Assembly (NCBI RefSeq): GCF_001005085.2 | Contig: NZ_LBMU02000056.1 | Span: 1-46,718 of the forward strand | Source: Streptomyces humi | Lineage (GTDB): Bacteria; Actinomycetota; Actinomycetes; Streptomycetales; Streptomycetaceae | Direction of reading: 5' to 3' | DNA: 46,718 bases | The notes under the pieces: generated by a model | What the model saw: only the letters and a program-made list of their open reading frames with translations | What the model was told of the DNA's origin: nothing | Database searches by the model: none | In this document: positions 40,304-46,718 of the stretch, piece by piece | Position numbering within the stretch: the first letter of the stretch is position 1 | How the letters are laid out: the number at the start of each line of letters is the position of its first letter | Program-made: the position numbers and the translations under genes

Positions 40304-40349
40304 CCCGACGCGACCCGCCCGCGCCGCCCGACGCGACCCGCCCGCGCCG
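40304..40349. repeat. 23-bp direct repeat, two copies
   Basis: Two identical 23-bp units (40304-40326 and 40327-40349) lie upstream of the unknown gene at 40434. Further similar but diverged sequence lies between 40218 and 40280. Together with the 7-bp tract, the gap 40137-40433 is almost wholly repetitive; I see no RNA gene in it. Confidence 0.75.
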
Positions 40350-40433
40350 CCCGGCGCGCCCGGCCACGGTCGGCGGGTCGATAGGCTGGCGGACCGTGTC
40401 CGTGCAGTCCGGCAGCCCTCAGGAGTGTTCCCC

Positions 40434-41474
40434 GTGACCCTGGCGATCGACCCGTCCGAGACGTCCAGCGCGTCCCCGGCCCCCCTCTCCGACCTCGTCG
40501 CGCGGGACGCGCGGGAGTTCGGCGCCTACGTGCGCACCGGTGGATGGACGTTCGGGCTGATGGTGGCCCGCAGCGTGCGGCCGGGCGGGCAGGGCGCGGA
40601 GGAGACGCCGAAGGTGTCGGCGAAGGAGTTCGCCGAGCTGGCCGGCTGCTCCCCGGAGCGGGTCATGCGTTACTACAAGGCCTGGGACCGGGCCGCCGAC
40701 GACGGCCTGGTCCCGCACTTCGACGCGCTCGCGCCCGGCCAGCAGGTCGAGCTTCCCGACTCCGACGTGTGGTTGAACTACTACGTCGCCCGCAGCAGCG
40801 CCGGCTCCGAGCGCGGCGCCGCCATCGCCGAGGCCGCCGCGGCCGAGGGCATCCGGCCCACCAAGGCCCTGGAGGTCGCCGAGAACCCCACCGCGCTGCG
40901 CGCCGCGATCCTCGCCGACCCCTCCACCGCGCATGCCGCCCGCTCGGCGCTGCTGGACCGCATCAAGGAGGACCCGGACCTGGGGACCGTGCTGGCCCGG
41001 GACGTGGTCCGCACCGCCGACCTGAAGAAGGCCGTGGCCACCGAGAGCCGTTCCGCCGACCGCATCGGCTACGTCCGGCAGATCGCCGAGTCCGGCCAGA
41101 TCAAGACCCCGGCCGGACAGACCGTCGACGCCCCGGCCGAGCTGCGCCAGGAGGCCGAGCGCCATCTGTCCCTCCTCGACGAACTGGACGACGACGAGGA
41201 CACCGGCGAGTGGGCGACCGAGGCCTACGACACCCTGAAGAACCTCGTCGTGGAGGCGGTGGAGGCCGATCCCGACCTGCGCGTCCAGGAGAAGCGCACC
41301 AAGTTCTACAGCAGCCTGCAAAAGGCGACCAGGGCGTTCGAGGAGCTGACCTTCGACGACGCCCAGGACTACTACGAGGACGACATGCTCCAGCGGCTGG
41401 AGGAACTCCAGCAGGCCATCGGGTCCTGCCTGGCCGCGCTGCGCGGCGCGAAGGGCAATTCCGCTCGGGATTGA
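40434..41474 (+). CDS. Unrecognised protein with a possible DNA-binding helix-turn-helix
   Basis: I do not recognise this 346-residue protein. It is hydrophilic and helical, with no signal peptide or membrane segment. A stretch VSAKEFAELAGCSPERVMRYYKAW (about residues 56-79) looks like a helix-turn-helix. The C-terminal half is acidic and rich in Glu and Asp (ELDDDEDTG, DDAQDYYEDD), and could form coiled coil. GTG at 40434 is chosen because AGGAG lies 8 bases upstream. The next gene, 63 bases on, is an SsgA-like sporulation protein, so a role in development or chromosome handling is possible but unproven. Confidence 0.7.
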   Translation: MTLAIDPSETSSASPAPLSDLVARDAREFGAYVRTGGWTFGLMVARSVRPGGQGAEETPKVSAKEFAELAGCSPERVMRYYKAWDRAADDGLVPHFDALAPGQQVELPDSDVWLNYYVARSSAGSERGAAIAEAAAAEGIRPTKALEVAENPTALRAAILADPSTAHAARSALLDRIKEDPDLGTVLARDVVRTADLKKAVATESRSADRIGYVRQIAESGQIKTPAGQTVDAPAELRQEAERHLSLLDELDDDEDTGEWATEAYDTLKNLVVEAVEADPDLRVQEKRTKFYSSLQKATRAFEELTFDDAQDYYEDDMLQRLEELQQAIGSCLAALRGAKGNSARD

Positions 41475-41537
41475 GCGTTTTTCCCGTGAGAGGGGTACTA
41501 GAGGGCACCAAGCCGATCGTTCTCGGAGGCCACTCGC

Positions 41538-41963
41538 GTGAACCCCATCGTGCACAGGACCCTGGTGGTACAGCTGCGGACGGACGGGACGGGCCGCTGT
41601 CCCGTCCTCGCCCACCTCTCCTACGACGCGGACGACCCGTTCGCCGTCACCGCGGTGTTCACCCTGGACGGCCGGGTGCTCGCCCGGTGGCGGCTGGACC
41701 GCGAGATGCTGAACGACGGCCTGAGAGAACCGGTCGGCATCGGGGACATCCGGCTGCGCCCCGAACGGCAGGGGCGCTGGAGGGAAGTGCGGATGGACTT
41801 CCTCGGCGACCCGCTGCCCGGCGGTGAGCGCCACCACGCGGTGGTGTTCGTGTGGGCGCCCGCCCTGGCCGCGTTCCTGAGCGACACGTACATGGCGGTG
41901 CCGCCCGGCCGGGAAGTGGTCCGGGTGGACGACGTACTCGCGGAGATCCTCGCCACCGGCTGA
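41538..41963 (+). CDS. SsgA-like sporulation/cell-division protein (SALP)
   Basis: A 141-residue protein of the SsgA-like family, which is found in sporulating actinomycetes. Typical stretches are LSYDADDPFAVTAVF, LARWRLDREMLNDGLREPVGIGDIRLRP and VFVWAPALAAFLSDTY. Family members guide septum placement, autolysin control or spore maturation. It is neither clearly SsgA nor SsgB from what I can see. The start is GTG at 41538 with GGAGG about 8 bases upstream. Confidence 0.9.
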   Translation: MNPIVHRTLVVQLRTDGTGRCPVLAHLSYDADDPFAVTAVFTLDGRVLARWRLDREMLNDGLREPVGIGDIRLRPERQGRWREVRMDFLGDPLPGGERHHAVVFVWAPALAAFLSDTYMAVPPGREVVRVDDVLAEILATG

Positions 41964-42030
41964 GTAGCCGTACTCATGTGGCGTCAGGGCGCCACGGACA
42001 CGATGGGGCTCCCACGACAAGGAGCCCGTC

Positions 42031-42699
42031 ATGACCGCAGTGCACCCCGACCCGCGCCCCGTTCCGCACCGCGTGCCACGCCGTGTGCCGCCCGCCCTGC
42101 TCGCCGGGGTCGTGGTGGCGGGCATGGCCGTCTCGGCGTGGGGCGCACGGGACCGTACGACCTGGTTCCTGGAGACCGTGTGGGTGCTCGTCGGCCTTCC
42201 GCTGGTGGTGCTGACCTGGCGGCGCTTCCCGCTGACGGGCCTGCTGGCCGGGCTGCTCGCGGCGCACGCGCTGGTGCTCGCCGTCGGCGGTCACTACACC
42301 TACGCCGAGGTCCCGGCGGGCGACTGGGTGCGCGACACCTTCGGCCTGGACCGCAATCCGTACGACCGCTTCGGCCACCTCATGCAGGGTTTCGTGCCCG
42401 CGGTCCTGGTCAGGGAGCTGCTCAGCCGTACCTCCCCGCTGCGCGACAGCCGCTGGCTGGCCCCGCTCACGGTGTGCGCGTGCCTCGCTTTCAGCGCCAT
42501 CTTCGAGCTGCTGGAGTGGCTGGCGGCCGAGATCGGCGGACACGGCGCGGACGCCTTCCTGGCCACCCAGGGCGACGTCTGGGACACCCAGTGGGACATG
42601 TTCTGCGCGCTGGTCGGGGCGACCCTGTCGGTGCTGCTGCTCAGCAGGGTGCACGACCGGCAGCTGCGGGCCCTGGAGGCGGCTCAGCGGGTCGTGTGA
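42031..42699 (+). CDS. DUF2238 membrane protein (YjdF-like)
   Basis: A 222-residue integral membrane protein with about six hydrophobic segments. Conserved DUF2238 features are YDRFGHLMQGFVPAVLVRELL, FSAIFELLEWLAAEIGG and GDVWDTQWDMFCALVGA. The conserved His and Glu residues inside the membrane suggest metal or proton handling, but the function of the family is unknown. The start is ATG at 42031. Its 3' end overlaps the convergent DUF6328 gene by 16 bases. Confidence 0.9.
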   Translation: MTAVHPDPRPVPHRVPRRVPPALLAGVVVAGMAVSAWGARDRTTWFLETVWVLVGLPLVVLTWRRFPLTGLLAGLLAAHALVLAVGGHYTYAEVPAGDWVRDTFGLDRNPYDRFGHLMQGFVPAVLVRELLSRTSPLRDSRWLAPLTVCACLAFSAIFELLEWLAAEIGGHGADAFLATQGDVWDTQWDMFCALVGATLSVLLLSRVHDRQLRALEAAQRVV

Positions 42700-43169
42700 C
42701 GGCGCCGGGACCACAGCGGCAGGGCGTACCAGCACAGCAGGTACCAGGCCACGACGATCCCGACCACCCAGGTGATACCGCCGCCGCCGGTGGCCACCCG
42801 CAGGATCAGCACCAGGGAGGCGGTCATGGTGGCCAGCAGCAGGAAGAGGCCGATCGAGGTCAGCCGGGACGCCAGCCGCACGGCCTGCGGCTTGACCTTG
42901 CGGCCGGCCACCAGTCGGTGCAGGGAGACCGGGCCGATGAGGGCGCCGGTGGCCGAGGCGCCCAGGATCACCGTGACGACGTAGATGGTCTTGTCGACGT
43001 CGGCCAGCTGGGCGTACTTCTGCTGGAAGACCACGGTGAGCAGGAAACCGAAGAGGATCTGCACACCGGTCTGGGCGACGCGCACCTCCTGGATGAGCTC
43101 GCCCCACATCCGGTCGGCGCGCTCCTCCTCGGTCTCGTCGCGGCCGGTGCGGGTCTCCTGCGTGGTCAT
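42684..43169 (-). CDS. DUF6328 membrane protein
   Basis: A 161-residue protein with four predicted transmembrane segments. The actinobacterial DUF6328 opening is present (EERADRMWGELIQEVRVAQTGVQILFGFLLTVVFQQKY). The function is unknown. ATG at 43169 is chosen; an in-frame start at 43202 would add 11 non-conserved residues. Its last 16 bases overlap the end of the DUF2238 gene, tail to tail. Confidence 0.85.
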   Translation of the reverse strand: MTTQETRTGRDETEEERADRMWGELIQEVRVAQTGVQILFGFLLTVVFQQKYAQLADVDKTIYVVTVILGASATGALIGPVSLHRLVAGRKVKPQAVRLASRLTSIGLFLLLATMTASLVLILRVATGGGGITWVVGIVVAWYLLCWYALPLWSRRRHTTR

Positions 43170-43251
43170 GGCTTGCGGGTAACCGTGCGAGTGAATCCTC
43201 AAACAGCCCGGACCAGGAGCGGCACGGCGCCGCTCCCGGTGCCGGCGGCCG

Positions 43252-44235
43252 CTACCAGCGGCTCTCCACCTGGTCCTTGATCCGGCGGTCGTACAGCTCG
43301 CGGATGGCGGTGACGGTGCCGGCGGGCAGCTGCGGGAGCTTGGCGGCGGCCGCGTTGGCGCGGGCCTGCTCGGGGTTGCGGGCGCCGGGGATCACCGTGG
43401 TGACGCCGGGCTGCTCGATGATCCAGCGCAGGGCGAGCTGGGCCGGGGTGTACCCCTCGGGGGCGAGGGCGGCGAACTCGGCGGCGGCCTCCACGCCCGT
43501 GGCGTAGTCGACGCCGGAGAAGGTCTCGCCCTGGTCGAACGCCTCGCCGTGCCGGTTGTAGGTGCGGTGGTCGTCGGCCGCGAAGACGGTGTCCTTGGTG
43601 TACTTGCCGGACAGCAGACCGGAGGCGAGCGGCACCCGCGCGATGATGCCGACGCCGGCCTCCCGGGCGGCCGGCAGCACCTCGCGCAGGGGCTTCATGC
43701 GGAACGGGTTGAGGATGATCTGCACGCTGGCCACGCCCGGGCGGGCGATCGCGGTCAGGGCCTCGGCGCAGGTCTCGACGCTGACGCCGTAGGCCGCGAT
43801 GCGCTCCTCCTCGACCAGGGTGTCGAGGGCGTCGAACACCTCGTCGGTGGAGTAGACCGGGGTGGGCGGGCAGTGCAGCTGGACGAGGTCGAGCCGGTCG
43901 ACGCCCAGGTTGCGGCGGGACCGGTCGTTCCACGCGCGGAAGTTGTCCAGGACGTAGTTCTCCGGGATCTGGTCGACCCGGCGGCCCATCTTGGTGGCCA
44001 CCAGGACGTGCAGGTCCTGCCTGGTGCGCAGGAAGGTCGCGATGGTCTGCTCGCTGCGCCCGTCGCCGTACACGTCCGCGGTGTCGAAGAAGGTCACCCC
44101 CGACTCGGCCGCCGCCTCCAGGACGGCCAGTGCCTCCTTGTCGTCCACCTCACCCCAGTCGGCGCCCAGCTGCCATGTGCCGAGGCCGACGACCGATGCC
44201 CACTGCCCCGACCTGTCGATTGCGCGTTCGTCCAT
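43252..44235 (-). CDS. Aldo/keto reductase
   Basis: A 327-residue NADPH-dependent (alpha/beta)8-barrel oxidoreductase. The catalytic tetrad region reads TFFDTADVYGDGRSEQ (Asp and Tyr), then ATKMGRR (Lys) and LVQLHCPP (His). The C-terminal NADPH contact is VIPGARNPEQARANAAA. The family reduces aldehydes and ketones, and members of this branch are often stress or detoxification enzymes. The start is ATG at 44235. It is divergent from the cholesterol-oxidase-like gene with 138 bases between starts. Confidence 0.92.
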   Translation of the reverse strand: MDERAIDRSGQWASVVGLGTWQLGADWGEVDDKEALAVLEAAAESGVTFFDTADVYGDGRSEQTIATFLRTRQDLHVLVATKMGRRVDQIPENYVLDNFRAWNDRSRRNLGVDRLDLVQLHCPPTPVYSTDEVFDALDTLVEEERIAAYGVSVETCAEALTAIARPGVASVQIILNPFRMKPLREVLPAAREAGVGIIARVPLASGLLSGKYTKDTVFAADDHRTYNRHGEAFDQGETFSGVDYATGVEAAAEFAALAPEGYTPAQLALRWIIEQPGVTTVIPGARNPEQARANAAAAKLPQLPAGTVTAIRELYDRRIKDQVESRW

Positions 44236-44361
44236 GGCGTCAGTCTGTCACCCGCCGCCGACAACGGTGTCAGCGGCCGGTCCGGGCCCGCCCACCTGTG
44301 AACCCTTCACTCACACGGGTGATTGTGTTCGACAGGAATCGAGAAGCCGTCAACCCGGCCC

Positions 44362-44376
44362 TAGCTTGTCGGCGTG
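44362..44376 (+). promoter_or_regulatory. Possible leaderless start of the cholesterol-oxidase-like gene
   Basis: TAGCTT (44362-44367) is followed six bases later by the GTG start at 44374, and no ribosome site is visible. This layout fits a -10 box of a leaderless message. The matching -35 region (near 44339) is a poor match, so this is tentative. Confidence 0.3.
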
Positions 44377-46098
44377 ACCGATCGTTCAGTGAACAACTTC
44401 CCTGTCCCGGACGGCTGGAGCCGTCGCGACGTCCTGAGGTCCGCCGCCGCGCTGGCCGCCCTGTCGCCGGCGCCGGTCCTGGCGGCCGCCGATCCCGCCG
44501 TGGCCGCCGCCGAACCGCCCGGCTTCCCCGCGGAGGTGGCGCTGTACCGCTCGGCGTACCGCAACTGGGCGGGTGAGATCACCGTGGACGGGCTGTGGGC
44601 GTGCGCCCCGGCCGACGCCGGCCAGGTGCTCGCGGTCGTCGACTGGGCCTGGCGCAACGGCCGACGGGTCCGCGCCCGCGGTTCCTCGCACGGCTGGTCG
44701 CCGCTGACCGTCACGGAGGGCACGGCGGCAGCCGACGAAGTGCTGCTCGTCGACACCTCGACCCACCTCACCGGGCTCTCCCTGGAATCGGGGTCGCGGG
44801 TGCGGGCCGGGACCGGTGTCACCCTGGAGGCGCTGCTCACCTTCCTGGAGGGCCACGGCCTCGGGCTCACCGCGACCCCCGCGCCCGGCGACCTCACGCT
44901 CGGCGGCGCGCTGGCCGTCGACGCGCACGGCACCGCCGTACCGGCCGCCGGCGAGGAGCCGCCGGCCGGGCACACCTACGGCTCGCTGAGCAACCTGGTG
45001 CTGTCGCTGACGGCGGTGGTGTGGGACGGGAGCGCCGGAGCGTACGTCCTGCGGACGTTCCGGCGCGACGAGGCGGACTGCGCCGCGCTCCTCGCCCACC
45101 TGGGGCGTGCCCTGGTGACCGAGGTGGTGCTCCGGGTCGGGGCGAACAGCAGTCTGCGGTGCCTGAGCCGGACCGACATCCCGGCCGCCGAACTGTTCGC
45201 GGCGCCCGGTTCGAGCGGCCGGACCCTGGACGGCTTCCTGACGCGGTCCGGGCGGGTGGAGGCGATCTGGTTCGCCTTCACCGAGTACCCGTGGCTGAAG
45301 GAGTGGAGCGTCGCCCCCACGAAGCCGCTCACGTCACGGCACGTCACCTCACCGTACAACTACCCCTTCTCCGACAACGTGCCGACCGTGGTCGCCGACC
45401 TGGTGGGGCGGATGGTGTCCGACGCGGCCTGGTATCTGGCGCCGGTGCTGGGCAACGCGCAACTGGACGTGGCGACGGCCGGGTTGACGACGACCCTGTC
45501 CGCGGACCTGTGGGGACCGGCGAAGAACACCCAGCTGTACATCAGGCCGACCACCCTGCGGGTCGACGCGAACGGGTACGCGGTGCCGGTCCGGCGGTCC
45601 GAGGTGCAGCGCGTGGTGCACGAGTTCACGGCGTTCTACCGGGAACGGCTCGACGCGTACGCCGCGTCCGGACGGTTCCCGGTCAACGGGTCGGTGGAGA
45701 TCCGTGTGACCGGGCTGGACGAGCCGTCCGACGCCGGGGTGGACGGCGCCCGGACGGTGTCGCTGTCCGCGCTGCGGCCGGTGGCGGGGGCGGACACGGC
45801 GGTGTGGCTGGACGTGCTGACGCTGCCGGGGACGCCGTACGCGCACGCGTTCCTGCGGGAGCTGGAGAGGTTCCTGTTCGACAGGTTCGAGGGGACCCGG
45901 GTGGAGTGGTCGAAGGGGTGGGCCTACACCGGGTCCGCCGCGTGGAGCGACCCGGAGGTGCTGGACGGGAGGATTCCGGCGTCGTTCGGGGACGAGGCGT
46001 GGGACGCGGCGGTGACGACCCTGGACCGGCTGGACCCGCACCGGGTGTACGGCAACGGGTTCCTGGACCGCCTCCTCGTGACGCGGACCCCGGGCTAG
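44374..46098 (+). CDS. Type II cholesterol-oxidase-like FAD enzyme (VAO family)
   Basis: A 574-residue exported flavoprotein with a Tat signal (SRRDVLRSAAALAAL). The N-terminal FAD_binding_4 domain has ARGSSHGWSPL, whose His is the likely covalent FAD attachment site in this family, and GDLTLGGALAVDAHGTA. The C-terminal domain looks like the cholesterol-oxidase substrate domain (from KNTQLYIRPTTLR). The substrate may be a sterol or another secondary alcohol. The start is GTG at 44374. Its stop overlaps the convergent TetR gene in CTAG. Confidence 0.88.
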   Translation: MTDRSVNNFPVPDGWSRRDVLRSAAALAALSPAPVLAAADPAVAAAEPPGFPAEVALYRSAYRNWAGEITVDGLWACAPADAGQVLAVVDWAWRNGRRVRARGSSHGWSPLTVTEGTAAADEVLLVDTSTHLTGLSLESGSRVRAGTGVTLEALLTFLEGHGLGLTATPAPGDLTLGGALAVDAHGTAVPAAGEEPPAGHTYGSLSNLVLSLTAVVWDGSAGAYVLRTFRRDEADCAALLAHLGRALVTEVVLRVGANSSLRCLSRTDIPAAELFAAPGSSGRTLDGFLTRSGRVEAIWFAFTEYPWLKEWSVAPTKPLTSRHVTSPYNYPFSDNVPTVVADLVGRMVSDAAWYLAPVLGNAQLDVATAGLTTTLSADLWGPAKNTQLYIRPTTLRVDANGYAVPVRRSEVQRVVHEFTAFYRERLDAYAASGRFPVNGSVEIRVTGLDEPSDAGVDGARTVSLSALRPVAGADTAVWLDVLTLPGTPYAHAFLRELERFLFDRFEGTRVEWSKGWAYTGSAAWSDPEVLDGRIPASFGDEAWDAAVTTLDRLDPHRVYGNGFLDRLLVTRTPG

Positions 46099-46682
46099 GG
46101 CGTCAGCTGGGTCTGGACGGCCGGTCCGTAGCGGTCGGCGATGTCGGTGATCGTGGCGTCGCGCAGGCGGGGGCCGCGGGCGATGCCGTACATGACGCCC
46201 AGGCCGATGAGCTGGGCGACCGCGAGTTCGGCGCGCAAGTCGGGGTCGGGGCCGGTCAGCCGGGCGGCGAGGGAGTCGACCACGTGCGCGCGGAAGTTGG
46301 CGCGCAGCACGTCGCCGTGGTCGCCGTGCAGCGGCGCGAACACGATCCGCAGCAGCGGGTCGGCACCGCGGTCGCGCTGGCTCTCCAGGACGTGCCGGAC
46401 CATGTGCCGGCCGAGGTCGTCCAGGGGTGCGGCGAGGAGGGCGGCCGCGTCCGTGTCGAAGGACATCACGCGGGCGAAGAGGCTCTCCTTGTTGCCGAAG
46501 TACTTGAGGACCAGCGGTGCGCTGACTCCGGCGCGGTCGGCGACGTCCTTGAGGGTGATGTCGGCGTGCGCGTGCCGGGCGAGGAGGTGGCGGGCGGCCT
46601 TCAGGATGGCCGCCTTGGTGGCCTCGGCGTCCCGGCGGGCGGGCGCGGAGGGGGGGCCGGGTGGGGTGCTCACGGCACTCAT
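46095..46682 (-). CDS. TetR-family regulator
   Basis: A 195-residue repressor. The helix-turn-helix reads AILKAARHLLARHAHADITLKDVADRAGVSAPLVLKYFGNKESLF (about residues 24-68). The C-terminal domain is of the common TetR_C_17-like size. The start is ATG at 46682 with GGAGGG just upstream. The TAG stop shares the palindrome CTAG (46095-46098) with the stop of the oppositely directed oxidase gene. The target is unknown; the gene lies at the window edge, so an operon partner upstream could be missing. Confidence 0.9.
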   Translation of the reverse strand: MSAVSTPPGPPSAPARRDAEATKAAILKAARHLLARHAHADITLKDVADRAGVSAPLVLKYFGNKESLFARVMSFDTDAAALLAAPLDDLGRHMVRHVLESQRDRGADPLLRIVFAPLHGDHGDVLRANFRAHVVDSLAARLTGPDPDLRAELAVAQLIGLGVMYGIARGPRLRDATITDIADRYGPAVQTQLTP

Positions 46683-46718
46683 GCTCCCTCCGTAAGTTGT
46701 TGGGTGGCCCGGGAGGGC

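Noticed and set aside
40174..40349. Repeat tract as a CRISPR array
   Set aside because: The units are only 7 and 23 bp, directly adjoining with no spacers, and no cas genes are near.
1..46718. tRNA, rRNA, insertion sequences, integrases or attachment sites
   Set aside because: I looked for their usual signs on both strands and saw none; a covariance-model or IS search would be decisive.

Overview
The window looks like a piece of a Streptomyces chromosome or that of a very close relative. It is strongly GC-rich, with codon third positions almost all G or C. It encodes a WhiB-family regulator, an SsgA-like sporulation protein, DUF4032, DUF6328 and UBP-zinc-finger proteins, and many paired regulators and secreted hydrolases. 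I saw no rRNA, tRNA, CRISPR array, transposase or phage genes. All functions below are read from the sequence and from family knowledge; no database search was run.

Layout. 1-7137: the tail of an unknown gene with a hairpin, an RsbW-like ATPase, an orphan intrinsic terminator in front of a cyclic-nucleotide-binding protein, an MFS exporter, the divergent LysE/ArgO exporter and ArgP-type LysR pair, a TetR regulator divergent from a saccharopine-dehydrogenase-like enzyme, and a WblE-like WhiB protein. 7130-11949 (minus): an M1 aminopeptidase, then an L,D-transpeptidase lipoprotein, response regulator and histidine kinase that probably form one envelope-stress operon. 12118-17777: DUF488, a KstD-like flavoprotein coupled to its TetR regulator, AlkB, a metallo-beta-lactamase-fold hydrolase and DUF4032.

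17814-22360: a universal stress protein stands divergent from three translationally coupled genes. These encode a receiver fused to a thioredoxin-reductase-like flavoprotein, a soluble cyclic-nucleotide-domain histidine kinase and a UBP zinc finger. This is the best candidate in the window for a poorly described system. 22450-29192 (minus): a ROK regulator followed by a GH27 alpha-galactosidase, a GH95-type glycosidase and an SGNH esterase, which looks like a locus for plant or other complex glycans. 29413-34910: a secreted M4 protease, a beta-lactamase-type serine hydrolase, a TerD-CAP-CAP fusion and an AIM24 protein; the last two are typical of Ter-type stress loci.

35101-46718: a TPR protein with a seven-fold repeated tail coupled to a polyprenyl synthase, a PLP-dependent Thr/Ser dehydratase, a membrane pseudokinase, an unknown HTH-like protein, an SsgA-like protein, two membrane proteins (DUF2238, DUF6328), an aldo/keto reductase, a type II cholesterol-oxidase-like flavoprotein and a TetR regulator.

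Two kinds of non-coding structure stand out. Short tandem repeats sit at or just past gene 3' ends (12478, 14274, 17767, 36109, 40174, 40304). An 82-bp dispersed repeat occurs twice, inverted relative to each other (4644 and 26047). Several divergent promoters carry clear inverted or tandem operators (3677, 14937, 18768, 29212).
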